Shown here: one piece after another, positions 1 through 9,500 of the stretch | Position numbering within the stretch: position 1 is the first letter of the stretch | Layout of the letters: the number at the start of each line of letters is the position of its first letter | NCBI RefSeq assembly: GCF_900564155.1 | Contig: NZ_LS999839.1 | Span: 521,097-585,096 of the forward strand | DNA length: 64,000 nucleotides | Source of the DNA: Pedobacter schmidteae | Lineage (GTDB): Bacteria > Bacteroidota > Bacteroidia > Sphingobacteriales > Sphingobacteriaceae | Direction of reading: 5' to 3' | The notes under the pieces: model-generated | Seen by the model: only the letters and a program-made list of their open reading frames with translations | What the model was told of the DNA's origin: nothing | Database searches by the model: none | Program-made: the position numbers and the translations under genes

Positions 1-514
1 GCAGGGCGGCTTCTGCAACCGGAGGATGTGTAGTTATGGCAATATAAATGATCACAATGATCATGATAAAGCCCATTAGCTGGGCAAACCTGTCCATCGC
101 TTTGCCTGCTTCTTTAATCATAAAAATGGCAATAGCCATGGCAGCAGATATCAGCGCTCCGGTAATCACCGGAATGCCCAATAGTGCATTCAGCCCCAGA
201 CCTGCCCCGGCAATGTTGCCGATGTTAAAAGCTAATCCGCCCAAAACAATCAATAGCGAAATTACGCTCCCTAATCCGGGCAGCAATAAATTGGCAATAT
301 CCTGTGCCCTTTTTTCTGATACCGCAATTACCCTCCAGATGTTCAGCTGCACAGCAATATCAATCAATATAGAAGTGAGGATAACAAAACCAAAGCTTGC
401 CCCCAACGATTGGGTAAATACCGTGGTTTGGGTTAAAAAGCCTGGCCCTATAGCCGAGGTAGCCATTAAAAAAGCTGCGCCTGCTAAAACGCTCCAGTTT
501 ATCTTATGTTTCAT
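1..514 (-). CDS. NRAMP-related membrane transporter (YcsG-like), 3' end outside window
   Basis: The first 171 codons are visible; the 3' end lies beyond base 1. The start is an ATG 4 nt after the pxpA stop codon, so it is the last visible gene of the pxp operon. The protein is very hydrophobic, with at least four membrane segments, and begins with a short cytoplasmic MKHKINW leader. The TM1 region (AIGPGFLTQTTVF) aligns with NRAMP family TM1, but the metal-binding DPGN is replaced by GPGF. Bacillus ycsF (pxpA) loci carry a comparable NRAMP-like gene, ycsG. Inference: this is a transporter for 5-oxoproline or a related compound rather than for Mn/Fe. Family assignment is fairly sure; the substrate is unproven. 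Confidence 0.8.
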   Translation of the reverse strand, partial: MKHKINWSVLAGAAFLMATSAIGPGFLTQTTVFTQSLGASFGFVILTSILIDIAVQLNIWRVIAVSEKRAQDIANLLLPGLGSVISLLIVLGGLAFNIGNIAGAGLGLNALLGIPVITGALISAAMAIAIFMIKEAGKAMDRFAQLMGFIMIIVIIYIAITTHPPVAEAAL

Positions 515-518
515 ATGT

Positions 519-1286
519 TTAGGGTGCCTGCAGGCCTATGTTATCTTCTTTAAACAAGGTATGTATCTTTGCCGCAAAAGCGGCAGCATGCTCACCATCA
601 CCATGCAAACATATGGTATCGGCTTGAATGCTAATATCGTTACCATTGGTAGTGGTCACCAATCCTTCCTTCACCATCCTTAGCGATTGCGCTACCGCCA
701 TATCCGCATCATTGATCAATGCATTTGCGGCCCTTCTGGAAGTTAAGCTGCCATTGTCCTGATAAGTCCTATCGGCAAATACCTCATTGGCGACCTTTAA
801 ACCAATCCGACTTCCGGCCAGTATCAGCTCGCTGCCCGACAGCCCGTACAAAACCAGTAAAGGATTGATTCTATAAACCGCTTCGGCAATGGCTTCGGCC
901 AGGTTCTTATTGGCCGCAGCCATATTGTACAATGCTCCATGAGGTTTCACATGGCGCAGCAACCCTCCTTCCGATTGTACAAAAGCATTTAAGGCACCAA
1001 TCTGATATACCACCATATCATAGGCTTCTTCGTCACTAATGGCCATTTCCCGTCTCCCAAACCCCTGCAAGTCGGGCAATCCAGGATGAGCGCCTATGGC
1101 CACCTGATATTTTAAAGCCAGCTTTACCGTTCTTTTCATTACCGCAGCATCGCCGGCATGAAAACCACAGGCAATATTGGCCGAGGTGATATAGGGGAAA
1201 ATAGCTTCATCATTGCCCATTTGATAAGCTCCATAGCTTTCTCCCATATCACAGTTCAGATCTACCTTATACCTGCTGCTGTTCAT
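519..1286 (-). CDS. pxpA: 5-oxoprolinase subunit PxpA (LamB/YcsF family)
   Basis: This is the cytoplasmic subunit of ATP-dependent 5-oxoprolinase, which with PxpB and PxpC hydrolyses pyroglutamate to glutamate. At 255 aa it is the usual family length. Visible family motifs are DLNCDMGES (about residue 9), ACGFHAGD (about 39), [15 protein letters not shown] (about 65), VKPHGALYN (about 113) and CLHGD (about 227). Its ATG overlaps the pxpC stop by 4 bp (ATGA type), indicating translational coupling. The assignment is firm by motif and context. Confidence 0.96.
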   Translation of the reverse strand: MNSSRYKVDLNCDMGESYGAYQMGNDEAIFPYITSANIACGFHAGDAAVMKRTVKLALKYQVAIGAHPGLPDLQGFGRREMAISDEEAYDMVVYQIGALNAFVQSEGGLLRHVKPHGALYNMAAANKNLAEAIAEAVYRINPLLVLYGLSGSELILAGSRIGLKVANEVFADRTYQDNGSLTSRRAANALINDADMAVAQSLRMVKEGLVTTTNGNDISIQADTICLHGDGEHAAAFAAKIHTLFKEDNIGLQAP

Positions 1287-2245
1287 AAGCTACCGTATTT
1301 AAAAGTGAGTGTTTGCTTCAATTGGTTTATTAATTTTTGTTGGTCACGCAATGCTGCCTGCGCTTCAGCTAAAGTAACTAATTTAAAGCTCATGTGCGTA
1401 CCGCTTTTCATTTGTGCCAGCTTGTGCAGGTCGGCCGTAATTACCTGTAACACCCTTGGATAACCTCCGGTTGTTTGATGATCGGCCATCAGCAGGATAG
1501 ACGATCCGCTTGAGGTAACCTGTATCGTTCCAAAAGTAACTGCCGAAGAAAGCATTTCTTTGGGGATGGTCATTTTTAATGCCGGTGCTTCCAGACGATA
1601 GCCCATGCGGTCGGCCTCTGTGCTAATCACAGCTCCATTTTTCAAAAATACAGCCAGGCTTTCTTCCGTAAACAAGCCGTACTCCGGTCCTTCCATTACC
1701 CTGATTTCATGATCCTCCAGATCGGGATATAGCTTCAGGTCGGCCGACCAATTGAATGTTTCCCCTTTATACGGATAGGTTTGTGTAAAGCTCAATACGT
1801 CATCATTTTTTAGCATCCGGCCATTAAAACCCCCAAAGCCAGCTTTCAGATAGGTAGCATGGCTGCCCAATACTTTGGGCAAATCAAAACCACCAAAAAA
1901 GCTGAGGTAGGTGCGGCAACCTTTTACTGCGGCACCAAAACTCAGTATAGCTCCTTTGCGTACAAAAACGGGGCGCCACATTTTTATGCGCTGTCCATCC
2001 AGCATCGGGCTCAGGTCGCCGCCGGTAATGGCCATTAGCTGGTCCGTTTCAAAAAGTAGCTTCGGTCCCATTAGGGTACATTCCAATCCTGCCGTTCCGG
2101 GCTCATTGCCAATCAATATATTCCCAATTTGCAGGGCCAGGGTATCCATGGCCCCACTTATTACAATTCCGTCTTTCTGGTAACCTATTCTGCCCAAATC
2201 CTGTACAGTAGTGAGCAGGCCCGCCTTTATCACCTTAATCCCCAT
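1283..2245 (-). CDS. pxpC: 5-oxoprolinase subunit PxpC (biotin-dependent carboxyltransferase-like)
   Basis: PxpC belongs to the KipA / carboxyltransferase A-B-like fold family and forms the oxoprolinase complex with PxpB and PxpA. The 320-aa protein has the N-terminal signature [15 protein letters not shown], then SGAMD, and near the C-terminus [12 protein letters not shown], all typical of the family. It overlaps pxpB by 11 bp upstream and pxpA by 4 bp downstream. Older annotations call the family urea amidolyase-related or antagonist of KipI; the operon context favours PxpC. Confidence 0.95.
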   Translation of the reverse strand: MGIKVIKAGLLTTVQDLGRIGYQKDGIVISGAMDTLALQIGNILIGNEPGTAGLECTLMGPKLLFETDQLMAITGGDLSPMLDGQRIKMWRPVFVRKGAILSFGAAVKGCRTYLSFFGGFDLPKVLGSHATYLKAGFGGFNGRMLKNDDVLSFTQTYPYKGETFNWSADLKLYPDLEDHEIRVMEGPEYGLFTEESLAVFLKNGAVISTEADRMGYRLEAPALKMTIPKEMLSSAVTFGTIQVTSSGSSILLMADHQTTGGYPRVLQVITADLHKLAQMKSGTHMSFKLVTLAEAQAALRDQQKLINQLKQTLTFKYGSL

Positions 2246-2939
2246 CTGCTTCTTGTTTCATCCTTTCAAATTCATCCTCATCAATGGCCACAAAGCGCAG
2301 CCTGTTGCCGGCTTTCAACAAAGCCGGAGGTTCTCTTTCTACATCAAATAATTTTAAAGGTGTTTGCCCTATAATTTGCCAGCCTCCCGGTGTTTCAATA
2401 GGGTAAATGCCTGTTTGCGCGCCCGCTATCCCTACCGATCCTGCCGCAATTTTGGTCCTTGGGCTTTCTTTTCTTGGTGTTGCGATGCCCGGATTTAAAC
2501 CACCTAAATAAGGGAAGCCCGGGGCAAATCCGATCATATAGACCAGGTATGTTTCAGCCTTATGTAAAGCGATCACTTCCGTTTCGGTAATCCCGGCATG
2601 TGCGGCTACAATGGAAAGATCGGGCCCTTGAGTGCCGCCGTATAAAACGGGAATCTCTATCGTTACTTCAGGTTTTATCGCTTCTTCTTCCAATTCCTCC
2701 ATCATTTCCTGCAGCATCTTTCGGGTAGTCAGCTCATCAATAACCAGCGGATCGTAATATATCGTTACTGTAGTAAATGCGGGGACATATTCAATAAAGC
2801 CTTCAAAAGAGTAATCTTCCAGAAAGCTGCAAATAGCACTGATATGCTGCTGTATATTTTCCGAAATTTCATCCCCCAGTTGCATTACAATGGCGCTATC
2901 TCCTAAAGGGTAATAAGAAATTGGAGTTGAAGCTATCAT
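2235..2939 (-). CDS. pxpB: 5-oxoprolinase subunit PxpB (KipI family)
   Basis: This is the first gene of the pxp operon. PxpB/KipI proteins have a carboxyltransferase C-D-like fold and pair with PxpC. The 234-aa protein starts with YYPLGDSAIVMQLG, typical of the N-terminal half, and carries the strong family signature GFAPGFPYLGGL followed by TPRKESPRTKIAAGSVGIAG and PGGWQIIG. In Bacillus KipI also inhibits the sporulation kinase KinA; no such role is implied here. A TAATTTTG element lies 12 nt upstream of the ATG and may be the operon's -7 box. Confidence 0.95.
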   Translation of the reverse strand: MIASTPISYYPLGDSAIVMQLGDEISENIQQHISAICSFLEDYSFEGFIEYVPAFTTVTIYYDPLVIDELTTRKMLQEMMEELEEEAIKPEVTIEIPVLYGGTQGPDLSIVAAHAGITETEVIALHKAETYLVYMIGFAPGFPYLGGLNPGIATPRKESPRTKIAAGSVGIAGAQTGIYPIETPGGWQIIGQTPLKLFDVEREPPALLKAGNRLRFVAIDEDEFERMKQEADGD

Positions 2940-2950
2940 AGAGCAATATA

Positions 2951-2958
2951 CAAAATTA
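2951..2958 (-). promoter_or_regulatory. Candidate -7 element of the pxp operon
   Basis: The minus strand reads TAATTTTG, matching the Bacteroidota -7 consensus TAnnTTTG, shortly before the pxpB ATG. No convincing TTTG -33 element was found at the usual 19-21 nt spacing, so this remains tentative. Confidence 0.4.
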
Positions 2959-3095
2959 CATCAGGGCATGATAGTTATTTTTGTTCCAACCTTTACCCAT
3001 TTCTACAGCTATTGCTAAAATAAATAATTCTGAGTATTCCTGTAGCATTACTCAATCGATATGCGTTTTACCAAAAACCATTTATCGAAATAAAT

Positions 3096-3557
3096 ATGAA
3101 CATCAAAACCAAACTGGCCCTGGCCTTACTATTCGTTACTTTACTATTTACTGTTGTTACCGCCTGCAAAAAAGACAAATCGAAAACCCCTGAAGACGCT
3201 AGTGGAATTGTTGGAACCTGGCTGCCCTCGACTGAAATGAATTCTTTTCAAAGACTAGAGTTTGCATCCGGAGGCAAAGTTACCGTTTATATCCAAAACC
3301 AGGATGGGCAAACCTTAACTGTGTTGTATGGCACCTACGGTATAAAAGCTGATCAACTGAAAGTGAAAATCACCCACCATTGGGAAATGACAGATGGTAA
3401 ACCTGGAGTAAAAAAGGCCATAGGACCTTATGAGCTATATGAAAATGGTACTTTTAGCATCAAGGATAATATATTGACATTAAAATACACCATCGCTCCA
3501 GCCGATGCGCCTATACAAACCGAAGCAAAGTTTACCCGGGCCATCAGAATTGATTAA
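3096..3557 (+). CDS. Small lipoprotein, lipocalin-like, function unknown
   Basis: This 153-aa protein has a lipoprotein signal peptide: MNIKTK, a hydrophobic stretch, then VTACKKD with the lipobox cysteine at residue 24. The mature part begins with an IVGTWLP motif and continues as alternating beta strands (LEFASGGKVTVY, LTVLYGTYGI, LTLKYTI). That pattern resembles the lipocalin-like families found in many Bacteroidota lipoproteins. It is probably anchored in the cell envelope. It stands alone between the divergent pxp operon and a minus-strand locus, so its neighbours give no functional clue. Confidence 0.75.
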   Translation: MNIKTKLALALLFVTLLFTVVTACKKDKSKTPEDASGIVGTWLPSTEMNSFQRLEFASGGKVTVYIQNQDGQTLTVLYGTYGIKADQLKVKITHHWEMTDGKPGVKKAIGPYELYENGTFSIKDNILTLKYTIAPADAPIQTEAKFTRAIRID

Positions 3558-3674
3558 GCATTAGCATTATTTTATGAAAAGGGGCCGTGCTTACTGGCGA
3601 ATGTGCTGTTGCGCAAAAAAACAATGGGCAATAAGGATAAGGACAAACGATAGCGTAGATTCGTGGTAATTGTA

Positions 3675-3860
3675 TCACTTGTTTTTCAAATCCCCTGGCA
3701 CGCCGGCAAGAATAAGCCCTCTTTGTACCATAAACGAATCAATCAGTTCCTTGATCGTATCCACAGGTACAGGCTCATAAAACCGGATAATCGTTCCATT
3801 GGGTGCAACAATTTCAACTACGGGCTTCCGATCTTCTATATCGTTCATCTTTACTAACAT
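3675..3860 (-). CDS. 61-aa hypothetical protein, possible IS66 accessory-gene remnant
   Basis: This small ORF encodes 61 residues with a start ATG preceded by an A-rich leader. The central part (VEIVAPNGTIIRFYEPVPVD followed by TIKELI) resembles the C-terminal half of the small IS66 accessory protein (TnpA/OrfA), which in Bacteroidota often has a PNG-hydrophobic-VPVD-LI pattern. No transposase, TnpB or terminal inverted repeats are adjacent, so if the resemblance is real this is a leftover or a domesticated gene. A stem-loop (3887-3927) lies just upstream. Coding status and origin are both uncertain. Confidence 0.45.
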   Translation of the reverse strand: MLVKMNDIEDRKPVVEIVAPNGTIIRFYEPVPVDTIKELIDSFMVQRGLILAGVPGDLKNK

Positions 3861-3886
3861 TTAAGGATTTGCTGCACCCTTGGTGA

Positions 3887-3927
3887 GGATTAGTTGCACT
3901 AAAAGATACCCTTAGTGTAACTAATCC
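3887..3927. repeat. Inverted repeat / stem-loop downstream of the TlpA gene
   Basis: Arms of 16 nt (GGATTAGTTGCACTAA and TTAGTGTAACTAATCC) pair with a single G-U and enclose a 9-nt loop. The structure lies 34 nt past the stop of the thiol reductase gene on the minus strand, so it could protect or end that transcript. There is no T-tract, so it is not a canonical intrinsic terminator. Confidence 0.55.
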
Positions 3928-3960
3928 GCTTTCAGTCTATATCCACTGCAAGCCCAAACC

Positions 3961-5130
3961 TTACCTGCTACTTTTGCCAAACAGCTCTTCCAGCTTTTGG
4001 GCCAGTTTCTCGCCCCTTAGGTTTTTTGCAATGATCTTTCCCGAAGGATCAATTAAAAAATTTTGTGGAATGGCATTTACAGAATAGAGCCGGGCAGCAC
4101 CATTACCAAAGCCCTGCAGATCTGAAACATGTGTCCATGCACCCAAGTGATCGGCAGCAATGGCCTTTAACCAGGCATCTTTTGCCTTTTCGGTATCCAG
4201 GGAAACCTGCAGGATGGTAAAATTTTTATCCTTGTACTGTTGATAGCCAGCCACCAGGGCCGGACTTTCACCCCGGCAGGGCGCACACCAGCTGGCCCAA
4301 AAATCGAGCAATACGTATTTGCCCCTGTAACTGCTTAGGCTAACCATTTTACCCTGCGCATCGGGCTGACTAAAGTCTTTGGCCATTTTCCCAATAGCCG
4401 AGTTTTTAATAATTTCAATCTCGTTTTTAATATCCTTTGCCAGGGGCAAGGCCTTATAAGTACCACTAAATAAATTGTACAAAGAATCGGCCACCTCCGG
4501 ACTATACGCAAATGATTTCAGAATATTTTGAAACGTGAGCAAAGCTACTGGCGAACGCTGGGCATAATCGATTATAAATTGTTTTTTCGCCCTAAAATAT
4601 TTCATTAAAATTTTTCCGTAAAGTGTCGACAATTGCGCATAGGCAACAGAATCTTTTTTCTTATCCAGTTTTTTCATCTCGGCCGACAAAGGCTGAGATT
4701 CCTTCAAATTTTCCTTTTGAAGCCTCAGGTAATCCTGATAGGAGGCCTCATATACACTTCCTGAAGTACTGAAATCGTTAAAAAGGCTGCCCGTTTTAAT
4801 CTGGGTTTGCCCGGGCATCAAATAGATTTTAAATGAATCGCTAAGCAAAGGATAACCTTTTATAAATTTTGATACCCTGCTGATCCGGACTTCAACAGGC
4901 TCGTTTAGTTCTCCCTTAAAAACAACCTGATTAGATACAACCCTGGCACTATCGTAAAATTGCTTTAAAACTCCATTTTCAAAACCGCGGTAGCTGATGT
5001 ATACCATTTCGGGTTTAGCGCTCAATGCATTTAAATCGACATTAAGCTGGTAGCTACCCGATAATTTTGTTTGTGCATGGCTGCTTATTCCTACAAAAAG
5101 CAGGAGCGCCATAAATATATTTTTCTTCAT
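3961..5130 (-). CDS. TlpA-family thiol:disulfide reductase with DUF4369 N-terminus
   Basis: A secreted periplasmic thioredoxin-like protein of 389 aa. A Sec signal peptide (MKKNIF...SSHAQ, residues 1-20) is followed by a DUF4369-like beta domain (about 25-120), a helical linker, and a C-terminal AhpC/TSA-thioredoxin domain (about 250-385). The redox motif WCAPC places the cysteines at 282 and 285, and the cis-proline motif AIPQNF is at about 353. It is the last gene of the sigma/FecR/SusCD cassette, 27 nt after susD. Such proteins commonly accompany SusCD pairs in Pedobacter relatives; the client protein is unknown. Confidence 0.9.
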   Translation of the reverse strand: MKKNIFMALLLFVGISSHAQTKLSGSYQLNVDLNALSAKPEMVYISYRGFENGVLKQFYDSARVVSNQVVFKGELNEPVEVRISRVSKFIKGYPLLSDSFKIYLMPGQTQIKTGSLFNDFSTSGSVYEASYQDYLRLQKENLKESQPLSAEMKKLDKKKDSVAYAQLSTLYGKILMKYFRAKKQFIIDYAQRSPVALLTFQNILKSFAYSPEVADSLYNLFSGTYKALPLAKDIKNEIEIIKNSAIGKMAKDFSQPDAQGKMVSLSSYRGKYVLLDFWASWCAPCRGESPALVAGYQQYKDKNFTILQVSLDTEKAKDAWLKAIAADHLGAWTHVSDLQGFGNGAARLYSVNAIPQNFLIDPSGKIIAKNLRGEKLAQKLEELFGKSSR

Positions 5131-5157
5131 GATCTTAATAAATTTGACTTGGATGGA

Positions 5158-6519
5158 TTATTTGTAGCCATCGTTTTGCACCAGATTTTGGTTTTTATTC
5201 ATCTCCACCAATGGAATTGGGAACAAGGCCGCATCCGGCTTCCACACGCCTGGTTTTACTGCGCCCAAAACGGCATCAATGGTTCCCGTCCGTTTCAAAT
5301 CGTAAAAACGATTGCCCCATTCGGTAAACAGCTCCAGTTGCCGCTCTTTTGCTACCGCCTGTAGCAACAGCTCCTTATCCAGGGTTGTTACTTTTGATGC
5401 GGTAGCGCGGTCTCTCAACGCATTCAGGTCGTCCTGAGCAGGCTGAACTTTTCCTTGCCGGGCACAGGCCTCGGCATGAATCAGGTACATTTCGCCCAGG
5501 CGCAATACCGCGTCATATTCCAGGTTCCCTTTGGTCGATTTGTATTTGGCGGGGTACGGATATCCTGCAGAACTGGAAATCCAGGCGCTCCGGCGCAAAT
5601 CTTTTGTCTCAAAAGCATTATATAAATTACTGCGGATGGCATACCTGGGTATAGCCCCGGCACTGGTTACAAAGTTGGTTACAATTGACGCATATCCTTT
5701 CACTCTTGAGTCAAACTGCCAGATCGCTTCGGTACTTGCCGTCAAAAAAACTTTTGAAGGCTCCAGCAACTGAAAGTTCTTCTTGTCGGCCATAACAATC
5801 GCAGCCTGCACCTCGGCATTAGCCCAATCGCCCAGATACAGGTATACCTTGGCCAGCATAGCAATAGCGGCATATTTATTTACCCTCACCCGTTCGCCCC
5901 CGGGATAATCAAAAGACAATCCGGCAACCGCGTCCTTCAAATCATTCACTATAGATTGATAAACTTCAGCTACCGGTGTTTGTGCCTGCAAGGTACTGAT
6001 AGTTGGGTCGGTTGTTTTGATATAAGGAATATGACCAAACATATTTACCAGATGAAAATGGCAAAACGCCCGTATAAACTTAGCTTCCCCTAAAGTCTTT
6101 TGCCTAAGTGTTGGGGTAATGCTGGTACTGGCTGTTGCCCCTTCTATAACAGCATTGGCTCTGTAAATTGCCGCGTATGAAACTGACCACATCGAACCCA
6201 CATTGCCGTCGGTAATCAACAGCGAATTGGTCTCAAAAAAGTTGCTACCTCCGGCACTAACCAGCTCATCAGCATAAAGTGCGTTCAAATAACCAATTCC
6301 GCCACCAAAAGGGGCTCCGGCATTAGTCGCATTGTACATGGTACTGTAAAGGCCCGCCAGTGCCGACTCGGTATTGGAAGAATCGGCATAAACCACTCCT
6401 GGATCAAGGCTGCGCTTGGGCGGCCCCACGTCAACCAGCTTGTCGCAACTTGTAGCCGAAAGCAGGTACATCAGCACCACTATCGAAAAAATAAAATATC
6501 TCTGTTTCATCTTTATCAT
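5158..6519 (-). CDS. RagB/SusD family nutrient-uptake outer-membrane lipoprotein
   Basis: A surface lipoprotein that caps the partner SusC channel and binds its substrate. Of 453 aa, the lipobox cysteine is about residue 25 (LSATSCDK). Family signatures include ALYADELVSA, the helix KTLGEAKFIRAFCHFHLVNMFG, the TPR-like AKVYLYLGDWANAE, and near the end RLGEMYLIHAEACARQGK with KERQLELFTEWGNRFYDLKR. The start lies 3 nt after the susC stop; an alternative ATG is three codons later. It forms one transcription unit with the upstream SusC and downstream TlpA genes. Confidence 0.94.
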   Translation of the reverse strand: MIKMKQRYFIFSIVVLMYLLSATSCDKLVDVGPPKRSLDPGVVYADSSNTESALAGLYSTMYNATNAGAPFGGGIGYLNALYADELVSAGGSNFFETNSLLITDGNVGSMWSVSYAAIYRANAVIEGATASTSITPTLRQKTLGEAKFIRAFCHFHLVNMFGHIPYIKTTDPTISTLQAQTPVAEVYQSIVNDLKDAVAGLSFDYPGGERVRVNKYAAIAMLAKVYLYLGDWANAEVQAAIVMADKKNFQLLEPSKVFLTASTEAIWQFDSRVKGYASIVTNFVTSAGAIPRYAIRSNLYNAFETKDLRRSAWISSSAGYPYPAKYKSTKGNLEYDAVLRLGEMYLIHAEACARQGKVQPAQDDLNALRDRATASKVTTLDKELLLQAVAKERQLELFTEWGNRFYDLKRTGTIDAVLGAVKPGVWKPDAALFPIPLVEMNKNQNLVQNDGYK

Positions 6520-6522
6520 ATT

Positions 6523-9500
6523 TTAGAATGAAGCTTGTAAACCAACAGTAATTAATTTTAGCGGCGGCATATTTACCCCCATCGTTTCGGGATCTAAACC
6601 GTTGTAATTGGTAATGGTGAGCAGGTTTTGTGCCCGCACATAGAGGTTAGCCGTGTTTACTTTTACCGGTTTAAGCCAGCTTTTTGGAAAACTATAGCCA
6701 AGCGATATATTTTTAAGCCGGATAAAAGAGGCGTCACTAAAGCCCCTGTCTGACAGTTTGAAAGCACTTAAGTAGGCTTTAGACGCATCCGAGTTACTTA
6801 CAGTACTGTAAATAAAAGGATAATCTAATATGCTGGCCGCAAAGTTTGAGTTGGCACCGGGGTAAAGCGCCAGTTCACGATAGATATTTGCGCCGTCTTT
6901 TTTCACAAACTGAAACAAAAAATCGAGCTGAAAACCCTTATAACTAAATGAGTTGTTGATACCTCCATAAAATTTAGGATCGGAATTGCCCAGTACCACA
7001 TAATCACCCCTTCCGTTCTCTGAAAGTCCGGTGGTAATTTTACCATCGTTATTCACATCTTTTACGGTAGGCAAGCCATTCTCAAATCCGGTATAAATGT
7101 ATCCGGTCAGCAGGTTCAGCGATTTACCAATCACCATGCTCGTCACAAATGTGGTATTTTCTAATCCAGGGTAATCCAGCAATTTGTTTTCAGGCAGGGT
7201 AAAATTGATCGAGGTTCGCCAGCTGAAATCCTTGCGATTCAAATTATGGGTGCTCAGTTCCAGCTCAAGCCCCTTATTCCCTATTTTGATACCCGGTAAA
7301 TTACCCAGATAACCTGCAAACCCCGATTGTGAAGCAATTGGCAAGTTATTCATCAGCAGGTTATTGGTTTGGTTGCGAAAGTAGGATGCGTTCAACAAAA
7401 TCCGTTCGTTAAAAAATCCAAGATCCAGACTCAGGTTAAACTTTTTGGTTGTTTCCCAACTATAGTTAGCGGGATTGGCAAGCCGCGGTATGTAGATTCC
7501 ATTAACCCCTCCATATGCTGTGGCCGTACTGGTATAGGGTGCAACATATCCATAATCGCTAACCTGATCGTTTCCGATGCTACCATAACTGGAACGCAGT
7601 TTTCCGAAACTGAACCACGACCACTGCCGGTTCTTAAAAAATTGTTCTTCCGAAAATATCCATGCTGCCCCAATACTGCCAAACTTTCCATACCGGTACC
7701 CGGGCGGAAATTTAGAAGAACCATCTATCCTGTAACTGGCATTGAGGATGTATTTTTTATCCCAATTGTAATTTAGGCGACCAAAAAAAGAGTCATATTT
7801 ACTCTCTGCCTCACCATTCGCTTTCAGCGAAATGGCAATACTACCCAAATCATTGTATAGGGCATCTGTAGTAATGCTTCCCGTGATAAAGTAAGGTTGC
7901 ACACTGTGGGTATATTGATAAGTACCACCAATCAGGGCCTCTAGTCGGCCCTTGCCCAGCGTACGGTTATAAGTAAGCTGTGGCTCTATCTGGTAAAGTT
8001 CATTAGTAGTGCTGGACATGGTAGTGCCGCCAGTGGCCGAATTGGCTAAGGCCGGATTTTTACTGCTGCGCAGCGTAGCCACCAGGTCATCAACCGTGAA
8101 ACGGTTATAGCCCAGGTCGGCTTTTAAATTTAAGCCCTTAATCAATTCGTAGCTAAGGCCAACATTGGAAAGCAGATTAAAGACAGTATGGTTATAAATG
8201 TTACGAAAAGGTGCTACAGGATTGTTATATCCTGTTTGCCAGTTTAGCGAACCATCGGCATTGTAAACCGGCAAATTTGGCGGCAGGTCAAATACATTCA
8301 CCAATGAGGCAGCAGGCAATTCACTCTCATCTCTGTTGATACTTGCGTTGGCGTTAAACCTGAATTTCTGGTTGCTGCTATGGTGCTGCACATTAAACCT
8401 GCCTTGCACTTTTACCTGCGAAAAATTGCTCATGACAACAGGAGTTTCTCTTCTGAAATTACCGGCAACCAGAAACTGGGTATTTTGCTCGCCACCCGAA
8501 ACGGTAAGATTGGCATTGGTAAAACGGCCTGTTTTCAGGATCAGTTCCTGCATATCTGTATCCCCTCCATTATTAAACACCATCAGATCAGGTGCGTTTA
8601 ATGCAGTTGGTGTAATCTTATCATTGGCAAAAGCCTGGGTCCGCATGTTTAAATATTGCTGGGCATTGAGCATGGGTAGTGTCCGCACTACCTTACTGGC
8701 GCCACTATATACCTCTGCATCTATTTTGGTTTTACCTTTTTTACCTGTTTTTGTGGTAATTAACACCACACCATTTGCAGCCCTGGAGCCATAAATTGCC
8801 GTAGCATCGGCATCCTTCAATATACTGACACTCTCGATATCGTTGGGCGATAAACTATTTAAAGGACTAAAACCTTCGGTTCCTACAATTGATGGGGCAG
8901 CAGCAATGGCACCTACCGTCCGCTCTACCGGCTTGCTGCCGAATGGAACCCCGTCGATGATATAAAGTGGAAGCTTGCCTGCAGCAATAGAGTTTTGTCC
9001 TTGTATCACAATGTTAAAATTCGCTCCAGAGGTACCACTACCTTCGGTAATAAAAACACCACTCATCCTTCCGGCCAAAGCAAGTATGGGATTGGTGATG
9101 GGTTGTTTCTCAATCACATCGCCTTTTATAGTGCTGATGTTGCCCGTACCAAATCTCTTATTGGTTAAGCCATAACCCTGTACCTGCACCTCGTCCAGCT
9201 CCGAATTGATCGGCTCCAGCACTATGGCACCAAGATTCCCTTTAGCAGAAACCGTGCGCGTTTGGTAGCCCAGATAGGAAATAGACAATATGGCATCATC
9301 GGAAACCGACTGCAAATTGAACTCTCCGTTTGCATTCGAGATGGTTCTTCGGGCTGGCTTACTATTGTTAACCGTAATGGTTGCCCCCGGCAAGGGCATG
9401 CCTCCAGCATCCACAATACGGCCCTTAACATCTATTTCTTTAAAAACATTGACCAGCCTGTCCACCAAGCTCAACTCTTTTTCTGCAATAAGAATTGTTT

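Noticed and set aside
48..683. Plus-strand open frame of 211 codons
   Set aside because: It is antisense to the NRAMP-like gene and pxpA, both with clear family motifs; the composition is that of a complementary frame.
5481..5663. Alternative-frame small ORFs inside susD
   Set aside because: They are shadows of the susD reading frame with no independent signals.
8336..8794. Plus-strand open frame inside susC
   Set aside because: Antisense to a well-supported TonB-linked receptor; no start context or family resemblance.
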